DNA from: Methylobacter sp.
GTDB lineage: Bacteria; Pseudomonadota; Gammaproteobacteria; Methylococcales; Methylomonadaceae
Direction of reading: 5' to 3'
DNA: 64,000 bases
Assembly (NCBI GenBank): GCA_028716975.1
Contig: JAQUOU010000002.1
Location: forward strand, 362,841 to 426,840
Positions 26,349 to 36,088 of the stretch are shown here, piece after piece (position 1 is the first letter of the stretch; each line of letters starts with the position of its first letter). The notes beneath the pieces are model-generated. The model was given only the letters and a program-made list of their open reading frames with translations. It was not told the origin of the DNA and ran no database searches. A program made the translations under genes and the position numbers.

Positions 26349-26671
26349 TGGTTAATAACCTGTGTATAGGGACAACCGAGCAAGGCTTTTTAGTGAACCC
26401 GGCTGATTGGAATGAAGAGGTCGCGAAGCTGCTTGCCGAGTTAAATAATATTCCGTTGAATGATGCGCGCTGGGAAATTATTTTGTTTATGCGTGATTTT
26501 TACAAGCAATTTAAGTACTTGCCCAATACCCGCGTATTCACTAAAGCGGTTGCCGGGAAACTGGGCGATAACAAAGGCAATAGCCGGTATTTGCTTAAAT
26601 TATTTCCTGACGGCCCATTGAAATATGCATGCAAGCTGGCTGGATTGCCTAAACCGCCAACCTGTTTGTAG
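26348..26671 (+). CDS. tusE: TusE/DsrC-family sulfur carrier
   Basis: 107 residues from the ATG that overlaps the tusB stop. Motifs: GFLVNPADWNEEVA, RWEIILFMRDFY, NTRVFTKAV, GDNKGNSRYLLKLFP and the tail KYACKLAGLPKPPTCL. The penultimate Cys is the persulfide-carrying residue of TusE/DsrC. A second Cys lies 11 residues before it, as in DsrC proper, while E. coli TusE lacks it. It could therefore form the intramolecular disulfide known for DsrC. Role: accepts sulfur from TusBCD for tRNA thiolation, or a DsrC-like role. Confidence 0.9.
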   Translation: MVNNLCIGTTEQGFLVNPADWNEEVAKLLAELNNIPLNDARWEIILFMRDFYKQFKYLPNTRVFTKAVAGKLGDNKGNSRYLLKLFPDGPLKYACKLAGLPKPPTCL

Positions 26672-26690
26672 AGATGCGAGTATCGCGTTT

Positions 26691-27083
26691 TTAGCTTTGC
26701 TTGAAACTATGAATCAGCCGTCTTTCCTTCTTGTTCGGCTTATGATTGCTGCCACTGAAATCAAATAATTCCCGCTGTTCACGGTGCTGAATGATTTGTT
26801 GCTCACGCTTGGCAAGACTTTCAGTGCTTTCTTGATAGAGTAAAACCGCTTCTTTAGCCGAGCGCCGTTGGCCTGAGATAGCGGTAATCGTAATATCCCA
26901 GCGGTAGTTATCCTTGGTAATAGAAAGGGCGGCGTCCGGTTTAACTTCCCTGCCTGGCTTGGCGCGTTGGCCGTTAACGTGCACTTTCCCGCCTGAGACA
27001 GCATCGGCCGCTAACTTACGCGTCTTAAAAAAACGCGCAGTCCATAACCATTTATCCAGCCGGATTGATTCCAGTTCAAGCAT
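26691..27083 (-). CDS. hslR: Ribosome-associated heat shock protein Hsp15 (S4 domain)
   Basis: 130 residues. The S4 RNA-binding domain covers residues ~7-70 (IRLDKWLWTARFFKTRKLAA, GGKVHVNGQRAKPGREVK), followed by a basic tail (NKKERRLIHSFKQ). Hsp15 binds free 50S subunits carrying a nascent chain and helps recycle stalled ones. The length matches E. coli HslR (133). It is convergent with tusE, 19 bp apart. Confidence 0.92.
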   Translation of the reverse strand: MLELESIRLDKWLWTARFFKTRKLAADAVSGGKVHVNGQRAKPGREVKPDAALSITKDNYRWDITITAISGQRRSAKEAVLLYQESTESLAKREQQIIQHREQRELFDFSGSNHKPNKKERRLIHSFKQS

Positions 27084-27141
27084 AGGATATTTCTTTTATT
27101 ATTTTCTGCATCCGGACTTATAGCTGATATCCGGGCAGAAA

Positions 27142-28092
27142 TTAATGCTCCAACTGTTTCTTTAATTCTTTGGGCAGCGAAAATACGACTTTTTCTTCTA
27201 TGCCCTGAATTTCAATAGTCGATTTGCCGCCCCATTGCTTTAATTGATTGATAACTTCCTGCACCAGTACTTCCGGTGCGGAAGCTCCGGCGGTAACACC
27301 GACCACGGCAATGCCTTCGAACCAGCTCTGCTGCATATCATGGGCGGTATCTATCAGATAGGCTCGTTTGCCGAGTTGTTCAGCGATTTCGCGTAAACGG
27401 TTGGAATTAGAGCTGTTAGGTGAACCGACTACAAGGATTGTATCAGCCGTTTTGGCTAGTTCATAAACAGCATCCTGACGGTTTTGCGTTGCGTAACAAA
27501 TATCGTCTTTTTTCTGTTCCTGAATGGCCGTAAAGCGTGCTCTTAAGGCATCTACCATAATTTTGGTATCAGTCATCGATAAGGTGGTTTGCGTTACATA
27601 AGCCAGATTTTCCGGGTTGTTTACCATCAGGTTTTTAACATCTTCCGGCGTTTCCACCAAATAAATGCCGCCATTTTTTGTAGCTTTTTCATATTGCCCC
27701 ATGGTGCCTTCAACTTCAGGATGTCCGGCATGACCGATAAGAATCACTTCCCGATCCGATTTTGCATGTTTGGCCACCTGCAAATGGACTTTGGTGACTA
27801 GCGGACAGGTAGCATCAAAAACCGTTAAATTTCGTTCTTTAGCTTCTTGCTGTACTTGTTTGGAAACACCGTGGGCGCTAAATATCAGATAAGATCCGAT
27901 TGGCACATCGTTTAAATCTTCAATAAAGATAGCCCCTTTTTCTTTAAGGCCGTCAACAACCGTCCGGTTGTGCACAACCTCGTGCCTTACATAAATTGGA
28001 GCCCCGAAAGCTTCGATGGCTTGATCAACAATTTCAATGGCCCGGTCTACGCCGGCACAGAATCCACGCGGGTTAGCGAGTACGATTTGCAT
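27142..28092 (-). CDS. ispH: 4-hydroxy-3-methylbut-2-enyl diphosphate reductase
   Basis: 316 residues. Last enzyme of the MEP isoprenoid pathway, producing IPP and DMAPP. The three iron-sulfur cluster cysteines are present: [12 protein letters not shown] (Cys12), [12 protein letters not shown] (~Cys96) and ICYATQNRQ (~Cys199). [11 protein letters not shown] holds the catalytic Glu, and [15 protein letters not shown] is the substrate loop. The neighbour rraA is 34 bp upstream on the same strand. Confidence 0.96.
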   Translation of the reverse strand: MQIVLANPRGFCAGVDRAIEIVDQAIEAFGAPIYVRHEVVHNRTVVDGLKEKGAIFIEDLNDVPIGSYLIFSAHGVSKQVQQEAKERNLTVFDATCPLVTKVHLQVAKHAKSDREVILIGHAGHPEVEGTMGQYEKATKNGGIYLVETPEDVKNLMVNNPENLAYVTQTTLSMTDTKIMVDALRARFTAIQEQKKDDICYATQNRQDAVYELAKTADTILVVGSPNSSNSNRLREIAEQLGKRAYLIDTAHDMQQSWFEGIAVVGVTAGASAPEVLVQEVINQLKQWGGKSTIEIQGIEEKVVFSLPKELKKQLEH

Positions 28093-28126
28093 ATTTTTGC
28101 TTCTTTAAGTGGAATATTAAGATATT

Positions 28127-28612
28127 TTAACTCAACATAGTTCCTGATACGATGATTCCATCAGTATCGGCATATAAATAATGATCTTTTCGGAAATTGA
28201 TTCCGGCAAAAGTAATTAATGGGTCGCGGTCGCCATGGCCCGTTTTATGACTTTTTAATGGATGCGTATGCAATGCACGGATGCCAATGGGAAGTTTATC
28301 AATTATAGCAGAATCCCTAATACAGCCATAAATCACTATACCTTGCCAACCATTATCAATGGCGGTCTTTGCCAGGTTATCTCCGACCAGAGCGCATCGG
28401 TGCGAACCTCCGCCATCAATAACGAGCACTCTATTCTCCACTTTTTCTTCCAGAACTGCTCTGACCAAAATATTATCCTCAAAAACTTTCAGCGTTGTGA
28501 TTTGTCCGCAAAAGGCGATATTAGCTCCGTAAGACTTGAACAGCGGCTCGGCAATCTGAAAGTTTTCTTCTCCTGAATGTGCATCGCAAAGATCGGCAGT
28601 AGTAAAAGTCAT
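28127..28612 (-). CDS. rraA: RraA-like protein, regulator of ribonuclease E activity
   Basis: 161 residues. It starts with TTADLCDAH and contains GDNLAKTAIDNGWQGIVIYG and DSAIIDKLPIGIRAL, the signature of the RraA fold. Bacterial RraA binds RNase E and lowers its activity. Related proteins act as 4-hydroxy-4-methyl-2-oxoglutarate aldolases, and the DRDPLITFAG tail matches the regulator branch. Probably cotranscribed with ispH. Confidence 0.9.
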   Translation of the reverse strand: MTFTTADLCDAHSGEENFQIAEPLFKSYGANIAFCGQITTLKVFEDNILVRAVLEEKVENRVLVIDGGGSHRCALVGDNLAKTAIDNGWQGIVIYGCIRDSAIIDKLPIGIRALHTHPLKSHKTGHGDRDPLITFAGINFRKDHYLYADTDGIIVSGTMLS

Positions 28613-28709
28613 GATTCAAGGCTCGAAAATGAATGTTTAGATTAATAAATGGTCTGTATAAGTATTCTATAGTAACCTTCTTGTTCAAGCCAAAAAAAGC
28701 AGAATTTAA

Positions 28710-28850
28710 ATGTGGATAGTGATATTTATAATTGCCATGATGTTCGTTCTGGGAAATGCCTTGATTCTTCTGCGAACGGCAAAAAAACCGAAAATTCCTG
28801 ATAATGTGAAAGCACAGCCTTACGATGAAAAGAATTCCAGTGATTGGTAA
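28710..28850 (+). CDS. Small single-span membrane protein, DUF2897-like
   Basis: 46 residues, ATG to TAA. The N-terminus MWIVIFIIAMMFVLGNALILL is one transmembrane helix followed by a basic stretch (RTAKKPK) and an acidic hydrophilic tail ending NSSDW. The Met-Trp start, the G-N-x-x-x-L helix end and the Lys/Pro flank are characteristic of the DUF2897 family of gammaproteobacterial small proteins, of unknown function. It lies alone between divergent rraA and convergent dtd. Confidence 0.7.
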   Translation: MWIVIFIIAMMFVLGNALILLRTAKKPKIPDNVKAQPYDEKNSSDW

Positions 28851-28928
28851 TAATTTCGTAATAATGCTGCTGTGGATTTATGTGCCTTATTTAAATACCC
28901 TGGAGAGAACCACGGATAGCTTATAACG

Positions 28929-29366
28929 TCAGGTTCTCAGGATAAAGGTAACCGGGCCGTCATTAACAAGGGAAACCTGCATGTCGGCTCCAAACCGGCC
29001 GAATTCAACATTAGCATAAGTGGTTTTGGCAATATGTTGCAGATATTCGAACAGTTGCCGACCTTTTTCCGGCGGTGCGGCCGAAGTAAAGCCCGGGCGA
29101 TTGGCTTTTTGCGTATCTGCTGCAAGCGTGAATTGCGGCACCAGTAGCAAGCCGCCGTTGATATCTCTTAAACTCAGATTCATGCGGTCATTGTCATCTG
29201 CAAATATCCGGTAGTTGAGGATGCGTTCCAGCAAGCGTTCGGCGTCGTTTGGCGTATCATCTTTTTCAATAGCCACCAGCGCCATAATGCCTGTATCGAT
29301 TTTGCCTATGTCCTGATTGTTGATTGTGACTTTGGCGGTGGTTACTCGTTGGATAATAGTGAGCAT
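28929..29366 (-). CDS. dtd: D-aminoacyl-tRNA deacylase
   Basis: 145 residues, the standard DTD length. It hydrolyses D-aminoacyl-tRNA (and Gly-tRNA-Ala) in quality control. Motifs: MLTIIQRVTTAKVTI at the start, LLVPQFTLAADTQKANRPGF (equivalent of the SQFTL catalytic motif, with Pro in place of the usual Ser) and the C-terminal Gly-cisPro motif DGPVTFIL. The Ser-to-Pro change at the first motif position is a small oddity. Confidence 0.94.
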   Translation of the reverse strand: MLTIIQRVTTAKVTINNQDIGKIDTGIMALVAIEKDDTPNDAERLLERILNYRIFADDNDRMNLSLRDINGGLLLVPQFTLAADTQKANRPGFTSAAPPEKGRQLFEYLQHIAKTTYANVEFGRFGADMQVSLVNDGPVTFILRT

Positions 29367-29536
29367 AATATTAGGTATAAGTCTTAATGTATTTTAATTT
29401 TTTCATCTATAGTGTTCCATCGTACAACAATTGCAAACGTCTCTACTACTTTCTATCTCTTAGAGCTTAATCAAAGGGGGCAATAGCGCGAGAACAGTTG
29501 AGTAATTATTGTTTTAGAAATCACACAGGCAGGGTA

Positions 29537-30349
29537 ATGAAGTTTTTATTAATTTTATTGTTATGTTTGCCGTCATGGGTAAGCGCGCAAATTTATGAAT
29601 GGCAGGATAAAAGCGGCAACAGGCATTTCTCTGACCGTTCTTATCCAGAAGCAAAAATAATAAATATAAAGCCCGGCTATGGCTTTTACCGGGTTAAAAC
29701 GGTTTACGATGGCGATACGGTCGTGCTGGAGGATGGCCGTAAAATCAGGTTGTTGGGCATTAATACGCCGGAAGTTCAACACCGGGATAAAATGGCGGAT
29801 GCAGGCGGAGAGGAAGCCAAGCATTGGTTAATTAATAAACTTCAAAATAGTAAAGTGCGATTGGTGACTGATGCGGAAAAAACAGATAAATATGGTAGAA
29901 CCTTAGCCCATGTTTTTACTGAAAAAAAAGAGCACATTAATGTGTCTCTTGTTGCGGCCGGCTTGGCGGAAATCAGTATTTATCCGCCTAATCTATTTTA
30001 TGTAGATGAGCTGGTTAAAGCCCAGAATGTAGCGGAAAAAGCCAGGCTCGGCATTTGGCAAAGACCGGAATACGCCATCCTGCCTGTTAGCCATCTCAAT
30101 GGAGAAGGACATACCGGCTGGACGCGCATGGCGGGAAAGGTTGTTGGCATTCGCAATACCCGAAAGTTTATTTATCTCGAATTTTCTCCTCAATTTGACG
30201 CGCGCATTGAACGCAAATGGCTGTCCCTGTTTCCGGATATTAATGGCTATTTGGGGAAAAATATTGAAGTTCGCGGCTGGCTGAACAAGAGCAGGGGGAG
30301 CTTTTCCATGTTAATTCGCCATCCGAGCGCTATTAAATTTCCGCTGTAA
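29537..30349 (+). CDS. Secreted thermonuclease-family nuclease with N-terminal DUF4124
   Basis: 270 residues from ATG 29537, chosen because it begins a signal peptide (MKFLLILLLCLPSWVSA|Q) and follows AGGCAGGG; an in-frame ATG at 29498 would add 13 residues. After cleavage comes a short DUF4124 segment (IYEWQDKSGNRHFSDR). A staphylococcal nuclease-like domain follows (residues ~55-180) with VYDGDTVVL (metal Asp), IRLLGINTPE (catalytic Arg), TDKYGRTLAHVF (Glu-site region, here Asp-Lys-Tyr-Gly-Arg) and a C-terminal OB-like extension. It would cut extracellular or periplasmic nucleic acid. Confidence 0.88.
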   Translation: MKFLLILLLCLPSWVSAQIYEWQDKSGNRHFSDRSYPEAKIINIKPGYGFYRVKTVYDGDTVVLEDGRKIRLLGINTPEVQHRDKMADAGGEEAKHWLINKLQNSKVRLVTDAEKTDKYGRTLAHVFTEKKEHINVSLVAAGLAEISIYPPNLFYVDELVKAQNVAEKARLGIWQRPEYAILPVSHLNGEGHTGWTRMAGKVVGIRNTRKFIYLEFSPQFDARIERKWLSLFPDINGYLGKNIEVRGWLNKSRGSFSMLIRHPSAIKFPL

Positions 30350-30386
30350 GCGAGACATTATTTACTTACTGCGAATGAATTTGCAT

Positions 30387-30950
30387 TTACACAATCTCCA
30401 AAACTTCCGGCAGGAAGAACTCACTCACCAGCATTTGTCCGTGCCTGATTGAATAGACGGTTCTTCTGCCCCAAACCGGTTGGTGAATTTTGGCTTCATC
30501 GATTGCCGCCTGAGTCCATGTGGGTTGATGAATTAAGGTCACATCCATTTCCATGCGTTCCAGTTTGGGGTAAGAGAAAATCACTTCTCCCAAGGGCCGA
30601 TTGCCCAGATGGGACAAATTGTTGCGGGCAACTTTTATAGTTTTTGGCGGAATAATAGTTCTTGCCATAATTAGCGGTTTGCCGTCAGCGTGAAGTAAAA
30701 CTTCACGGATTAAGCTGAATTTGTTTTCAGGTAATTTGAGCAGCCTGCGTTCACTTAAAAATGGCGTACGCCATTGATGAAATAGAATCTTGACTGCGAT
30801 GGAGCTGCCGTAATAGCTGCGAAGGCGCTTTGTCAAAGAGCCAGGCTCATAAGTCCATGATTGAACTGATTCAGGGAGAGTGCGGCGAATACCTTGGCGG
30901 TTTTCTATCCACAAGGGTTCACAGCTAAATAAAAAGCTTTTAGTAGACAA
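30387..30950 (-). CDS. ubiC: Chorismate--pyruvate lyase
   Basis: About 187 residues if the TTG at 30950, 8 bases after the recG stop, is the start. GTG 31001 and ATG 31049 are in frame but overlap recG by 44 and 92 bp. UbiC converts chorismate to 4-hydroxybenzoate, the first step of ubiquinone synthesis. Matches to the family are SLTKRLRSYYG, LIREVLLHADGKPLIMART, LGNRPLGEVIF (central), PVWGRRTVYSI and VSEFFLP at the C-terminus. Position after recG suggests it is the last gene of the rpoZ-spoT-ridA-recG operon. Other ubiquinone genes (ubiB, ubiJ, ubiE) lie nearby. Confidence 0.88.
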   Translation of the reverse strand: MSTKSFLFSCEPLWIENRQGIRRTLPESVQSWTYEPGSLTKRLRSYYGSSIAVKILFHQWRTPFLSERRLLKLPENKFSLIREVLLHADGKPLIMARTIIPPKTIKVARNNLSHLGNRPLGEVIFSYPKLERMEMDVTLIHQPTWTQAAIDEAKIHQPVWGRRTVYSIRHGQMLVSEFFLPEVLEIV

Positions 30951-30957
30951 ATCCGGG

Positions 30958-33048
30958 CTAAACCTCTGAATACTCTGTCGAAGCGCCCAGCCAGCGATCA
31001 CATAAAGGTTGTATGGCTTGCGGCGACTCCTGGAAGAGTATGTCCCCAATTTGCTGGATATTATTTAGCAAATCTGCATCCCTGGCTAAATCAGCAATTT
31101 TAAAATGCATTTGCCCGGTTTGCCGTGTGCCCATCACTTCACCGGGACCGCGTAATTGCAGATCCTTTTCGGCGATGACGAAGCCATCATTACTGTCTCT
31201 CAGTATTCCTAGCCTATGGCGGGCGGTATCCGATAAAGGCGATTGATACATCAGCAGACAATAACTGTCGCCTTCTCCCCGGCCGACACGTCCGCGTAAC
31301 TGGTGGAGTTGGGAAAGACCGAGCCGTTCCGGATTTTCTATAATCATTAAACCGGCATTGGGCACATCAACGCCGACTTCGATAACGGTGGTTGCAACCA
31401 GTAAATCAATTTGATGATTTTTAAAGGCCCGCATGATAGCTTCCTTGTCGGCGGATTTCATGCGGCCATGAATTAGCGCCACACGCACAGAGGGCAAAAA
31501 TTCAGTTAATAGTTCCGCCGTTTTTTCCGCAGCCTCGCACTGAAGCGCTTCCGATTCTTCAATTAATGTGCAAACCCAATAAGCTTGCCTTTTTTTATCT
31601 ACCCAGCTGTTAATTTTATGAATCACATCGCCCCGCCGTTCGGCTGGAATAATGCTGGTTACGATTGGTTTCCTGCCGGGCGGCAGTTCATCAATAATGG
31701 AAATATCCAGATCGGAATATTGCAGCATCGCCAGAGTACGGGGAATCGGGGTAGCGGTCATGACTAATTGATGCGGCCTGATATTATCCTGCTGGCCTTT
31801 TTCCCTCAGCGCCAGTCGTTGATGAACTCCGAAACGGTGCTGTTCATCAATAATAATGAGCCCCAGGCGATGAAAATTAACACTTTCCTGAAATAAAGCA
31901 TGAGTGCCAATAATAATTCCGGCCGAGCCCTCAGCCATTGACTCCAGCACGTCTTTTCGCTGACTGTTTTTAAGCTGTCCGGTCAAGAAAACGACTTTTG
32001 TCTGAAAATTCTCAAACCATGCGCTAAAATTGCGGAAATGCTGATCAGCCAGTAGTTCTGTCGGAGCCATCACAGCGACCTGATAGCCGGCTTTTAAAGC
32101 CAGTAAAGCGGCATAGGCAGAGACCACTGTCTTACCTGAGCCGACATCACCCTGAATTAGTCTCATCATCGGATGGTGACGACGGCAATCCGCTTCAATT
32201 TCCGCAATTACCCGTTGTTGCGCGCCGGTCAATTTAAATGGCAGGGAGCGAAGGAAATGCTCGGTTATGCTTTTATCGCTGCTAAATTCCGGTGCCTGCC
32301 AAGCCTTAATTTTATTCCTGGCTTTTCGAAGACTCAGGTGATGAGCGAGAAGCTCTTCAAATGCGAGCCTTTTTAGTGCGGGTACGCTACCGTTTTGTAA
32401 TGCCTCGATTGAGACGGATTCATCCGGTGCATGTAAGGTTTTAAGGGCCTCATTTAAAGAAGGATAGCGATACTGTTTTAAAACGGATTGAGGAATCCAG
32501 TCTGATAAAAGCTGATTTTCTTCGTTGCAAAGACTTAAGGCCTGTTTTATTGCCTTCCTTAAAGTAGCTTGTTTCAAACCTTCAGTCAGGGGATAAACGG
32601 GCGTCAGGCATGTTTCTGTAATACAGGAATCCGGGTTTGGGATGATATTGTATTCCGGATGAACTATTTCAAGTCCCGCAAAACCGTGGCGAACTTCCCC
32701 AAAACAACTGATTAGCGCGCCGGGCTTTAGCAGGTTGTGTTGAGCGGCGGCGAAGTGAAAGAATCGTAACGAGATAAAGCCTGTGCTATCGCTCACTCTG
32801 CAAATCAGGCTTTTGCGTCCTCGGGGTAAAATATCGGTGAATTCCACTCTGGCGCATATTAAAACCGTCATTCCCGCAGTCAGGGAGTTAATAGGATAGA
32901 CTCGGGTTCGATCTTCATAGCGGTGAGGCAGGTGAAAAACAAGATCCTGAATAATGCGGATACCAAGCTTTTCCAGGCGATGTGCAGTTTGTGAGCCTAT
33001 TCCTGTCAATGAACTTACCGATTGATTGAGATAATCCGGATTTTTCAT
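30958..33048 (-). CDS. recG: ATP-dependent DNA helicase RecG
   Basis: 696 residues, as in E. coli RecG (693). It remodels stalled replication forks and branch-migrates Holliday junctions. Visible: N-terminal wedge/OB domain (SSLTGIGSQTAHRLEKLGI, VFHLPHRYEDRT), Walker A QGDVGSGKTVVSA, DEQH box IIDEQHRFGV, MTATPIPRTLA (motif III), TTVIEVGVDVPNA and QLRGRVGRG (motifs V and VI). The operon neighbour ridA lies 55 bp upstream. Confidence 0.96.
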   Translation of the reverse strand: MKNPDYLNQSVSSLTGIGSQTAHRLEKLGIRIIQDLVFHLPHRYEDRTRVYPINSLTAGMTVLICARVEFTDILPRGRKSLICRVSDSTGFISLRFFHFAAAQHNLLKPGALISCFGEVRHGFAGLEIVHPEYNIIPNPDSCITETCLTPVYPLTEGLKQATLRKAIKQALSLCNEENQLLSDWIPQSVLKQYRYPSLNEALKTLHAPDESVSIEALQNGSVPALKRLAFEELLAHHLSLRKARNKIKAWQAPEFSSDKSITEHFLRSLPFKLTGAQQRVIAEIEADCRRHHPMMRLIQGDVGSGKTVVSAYAALLALKAGYQVAVMAPTELLADQHFRNFSAWFENFQTKVVFLTGQLKNSQRKDVLESMAEGSAGIIIGTHALFQESVNFHRLGLIIIDEQHRFGVHQRLALREKGQQDNIRPHQLVMTATPIPRTLAMLQYSDLDISIIDELPPGRKPIVTSIIPAERRGDVIHKINSWVDKKRQAYWVCTLIEESEALQCEAAEKTAELLTEFLPSVRVALIHGRMKSADKEAIMRAFKNHQIDLLVATTVIEVGVDVPNAGLMIIENPERLGLSQLHQLRGRVGRGEGDSYCLLMYQSPLSDTARHRLGILRDSNDGFVIAEKDLQLRGPGEVMGTRQTGQMHFKIADLARDADLLNNIQQIGDILFQESPQAIQPLCDRWLGASTEYSEV

Positions 33049-33103
33049 TAGCGGGAGCCATTGCTTTTAGCAGGATGGTTTCTTAAATCTCCGGAGTCAG
33101 GGA

Positions 33104-33505
33104 TTAAAGGGGATAATCCTGCGGTTTCAGGTACATAATCGCATCCATTTCCACCGCTGCGGCTTTAGGCAAGGCGGCCACGCCTATAGCTGCGCGGGCA
33201 GGGTAGGGCTCATGAAAATAGTTGCCCATGATTTCATTGACGATAGGAAAGTGTGATAAATCGGTTAAAAAAACATTCAGTTTAACGATATCGGAAAGGT
33301 CACCTCCCGCGGCTACAGCAACAGCTTTCAAGTTACTAAAGACTTGAGTGATCTGAGCCGAAATATCGCCTTCAATAATCGTCATGGATTCAGGAACCAA
33401 CGGAATTTGTCCTGAAAGATAAACAGTTTGTCCAACCTTGACAGCTTGCGAATAGGTTCCAATAGCTTGCGGTGCTTGATCAGTCCGAATAATCGTTTTT
33501 GTCAT
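33104..33505 (-). CDS. ridA: RidA family reactive intermediate/imine deaminase
   Basis: 133 residues from ATG 33505, which has GGAG 6 bases upstream; a TTG six codons earlier is less likely. It hydrolyses reactive enamines/imines such as 2-aminoacrylate formed by PLP enzymes. Family motifs: [43 protein letters not shown], and [22 protein letters not shown] with the key Arg (residue ~106) and Glu. It lies between spoT and recG, a common arrangement in gammaproteobacteria. Confidence 0.94.
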   Translation of the reverse strand: MTKTIIRTDQAPQAIGTYSQAVKVGQTVYLSGQIPLVPESMTIIEGDISAQITQVFSNLKAVAVAAGGDLSDIVKLNVFLTDLSHFPIVNEIMGNYFHEPYPARAAIGVAALPKAAAVEMDAIMYLKPQDYPL

Positions 33506-33551
33506 TTTTGCTCCAGTATCCAAGTTTTTCAGCAGGGAAGTTTTTAGAAAA

Positions 33552-35720
33552 TTAAGCTTTTACGCGCGTGATTTTTATAACAACTGATAATTCCTTCAGG
33601 CGCCGCATGATCTGGGCTAAATGCACACGGTCTTTAACCGTTAAAGTGATTAAATCCACACTCACCCGATCATCCTGGTCCACGACAGTGACATTTTCAA
33701 TATTTGAATCCAGCTCGGAAATAGTGGATGCTATGGTTGCCAGCGAACCGCGCTGATTAAGTATCTCTATACGGAGTTCAGCCGGAAAATCGCCGACTGC
33801 ATCTTGACTCCATTCCACATCCAGCCAATTAATGGGTTTTTTCCTGACTTCAGTGCTGTTGCGGCATTCGCAATGATGGACGACAATCCCTTTGCCGGGG
33901 TTAAAAAAGCCTATGATGGAATCTCCCGGGATCGGCCGGCAACATTTTGCAAGGTTAATAACCATGCCTTCCGTGCCCTTGATGATCAGCGGCGTTTTTT
34001 GGGACTGGACATTATCATCAAGTTTGATTGCGCCATGGACATTATCCTGGGTAAGGCGTTTGGCAATCAAAAACGGCATTTTATTTCCCAGTCCGATATC
34101 TTCCAGCAATTCATCCAGCGAATGCATGGAAGTTACTTTAAGCACGGCCTGTATCCGCTCTTCGTCAATGTTTTCCAGATGCAGATGCATGGTTTGCAGT
34201 TCTTTTTCCAATAAGCGGCGGCCTAAACTGATGGCTTCCTTTTGTTTAAAATGCTTAAGGTAGTTGCGAATACTGGAACGGGCTTTGGCGGTAACTACAT
34301 AGTTGAGCCAAAGGGGGTTTGGCCGTGCCCAGGATGCCGTGATGACTTCCACGGTTACGCCGTTTTCCAGTTTGGTTTGCAGCGGCACCAGCTGTTTGTC
34401 AATTCGGGCGGAAACACAGGCATTACCGATATCAGTATGCACCGCATAGGCAAAATCGATAACCGTTCCGCCGCGCGGGATTTTAATAATGCCGCCTTTC
34501 GGAGTGAAGACGAAAACTTCCTGCGGAAACAGGTCTACCTTCAGGTTATCGATAAACTCCAGCGAATCACCGGCTGACTTCTGGATTTCAAGTAAATCCC
34601 TTAGCCACTCATTGGCGCGGGCTTGAAACTTTTCGGTTTTATCATCTTCGGATTTATACAGCCAGTGCGCAGCGATGCCCGATTCGGCCATGCGGTGCAT
34701 TTCGTGAGTTCTGATCTGTATCTCAATCGGGACGCCGTAGGGTCCCATTAAGATGGTATGCAGGGATTGATAGCCATTGGCTTTAGGCAGGGCGATGTAG
34801 TCCTTAAAGCGGCCGGGAATAGGCTTATACAGGTTATGCACAGCGCCAAGTATACGATAGCAGGCATCGACATTGTCGCAAAAAATCCTGAAAGCGTAGA
34901 CATCAAAAACATCGTCCAGAGAAATTTTTTTATTCAGCATTTTCTGGTAAATGCTGTAAATATCTTTTTCCCGTCCGACGACTTCACACGGCAGACCGGC
35001 TTGTTCCATACGATTTTTGATGGAGCTCTCGATAGTATCAACAATTTTGCGGCGATTGCCGCGCGCTTTCCTGACGGCATTTTTTAACACGGCGTGACGA
35101 CGCGGGTACATCGTCTCAAAACTCAAAGCCTCAAGTTTATGACGGATATTGCTCATGCCAAGCCGATTGGCTATCGGGGCATAAATATCCAGAGTTTCGC
35201 GGGCAATGCGGCGTTTCGCTTCCGCAGGCATGGCTCCCAAAGTCTGCATATTATGTAGCCGATCTGCCAGTTTGACCATAATGACGCGTAGGTCCTTGGC
35301 CATAGCCAGAAACATTTTACGGACATTCTCCGCTTGGGTTTCTGCATGTGACTTGCTGTCAATCTGGGTTAATTTGGTAACGCCGTCAACCAGTTCGGCA
35401 ACTTCCGCGCTGAATTGCTTGGTCAGTTCCTTTTTGGTGACCGGCGTATCTTCAATGACATCATGCAGAATGGCGGCCATAATGCCGTTAACATCCATGC
35501 GCATTTCAGCAAGACTGATGGCGACGGAAACAGGATGGCAAATATAGGCTTCACCACTTTTACGAAACTGGCCTGAATGCGCCGCAGCGCCAAATTCGTA
35601 GGCATGGATGCAATCATCAATCTGGCTTTGATCCAGATAGCCGGACAAGGTCGCGCATAAACGCCGGATCAGTTTATCCTGAGGGCGTTCCAGCTCGAGA
35701 GTGTCAGCTATTTCCAACAT
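33552..35720 (-). CDS. spoT: Bifunctional (p)ppGpp synthetase/hydrolase SpoT
   Basis: 722 residues. It makes and degrades the stringent-response alarmone. The HD hydrolase is intact: [27 protein letters not shown] and [12 protein letters not shown] (residues ~45-160). The synthetase domain has [12 protein letters not shown] and [14 protein letters not shown] (~235-350). A TGS domain ([22 protein letters not shown], ~405-465), a zinc-finger-like CCRPIPGD segment and a C-terminal ACT domain follow. rpoZ ends 12 bp upstream, so they are cotranscribed. Confidence 0.95.
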   Translation of the reverse strand: MLEIADTLELERPQDKLIRRLCATLSGYLDQSQIDDCIHAYEFGAAAHSGQFRKSGEAYICHPVSVAISLAEMRMDVNGIMAAILHDVIEDTPVTKKELTKQFSAEVAELVDGVTKLTQIDSKSHAETQAENVRKMFLAMAKDLRVIMVKLADRLHNMQTLGAMPAEAKRRIARETLDIYAPIANRLGMSNIRHKLEALSFETMYPRRHAVLKNAVRKARGNRRKIVDTIESSIKNRMEQAGLPCEVVGREKDIYSIYQKMLNKKISLDDVFDVYAFRIFCDNVDACYRILGAVHNLYKPIPGRFKDYIALPKANGYQSLHTILMGPYGVPIEIQIRTHEMHRMAESGIAAHWLYKSEDDKTEKFQARANEWLRDLLEIQKSAGDSLEFIDNLKVDLFPQEVFVFTPKGGIIKIPRGGTVIDFAYAVHTDIGNACVSARIDKQLVPLQTKLENGVTVEVITASWARPNPLWLNYVVTAKARSSIRNYLKHFKQKEAISLGRRLLEKELQTMHLHLENIDEERIQAVLKVTSMHSLDELLEDIGLGNKMPFLIAKRLTQDNVHGAIKLDDNVQSQKTPLIIKGTEGMVINLAKCCRPIPGDSIIGFFNPGKGIVVHHCECRNSTEVRKKPINWLDVEWSQDAVGDFPAELRIEILNQRGSLATIASTISELDSNIENVTVVDQDDRVSVDLITLTVKDRVHLAQIMRRLKELSVVIKITRVKA

Positions 35721-35732
35721 GGACGTTAGCGA

Positions 35733-35972
35733 TCAGAACATGGAATTGTGTTCATTATTTTCGCCTACCCGGTGCAGAAGGTTGATATTTTCAGTCGTAA
35801 CATGACCGGCTGCAATTTCGCGCAAAGCGACAACGGTGTCTTTATCTTTACCTCGCGTGACAAACTCGGTAGCACCGTGGCTTAGTTGACGCGCTCTCGC
35901 ACCGGCTAATAAAACCAGTTTAAAGCGGTTTTCTACATGTTCCAAGCAATCTTCGATAGTGACTCTGGCCAT
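35733..35972 (-). CDS. rpoZ: RNA polymerase omega subunit
   Basis: 79 residues, slightly shorter than in E. coli (91). Start [30 protein letters not shown] is the conserved omega signature, followed by [14 protein letters not shown]. Omega binds the beta-prime subunit, aids assembly and forms ppGpp site 1. That fits its position directly before spoT. The usual upstream gmk gene is absent; pgk lies upstream on the same strand instead. Confidence 0.95.
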   Translation of the reverse strand: MARVTIEDCLEHVENRFKLVLLAGARARQLSHGATEFVTRGKDKDTVVALREIAAGHVTTENINLLHRVGENNEHNSMF

Positions 35973-36088
35973 TTTTAATCTCGTCAGTTAAATATTTGAG
36001 CCTGTTTGACCAGGCTAATGGAAATATGTTTCATTCAGGCTGTTTTAGCGTAATCGATCATTATAAGAACAATAGCCGATTTAAACTA

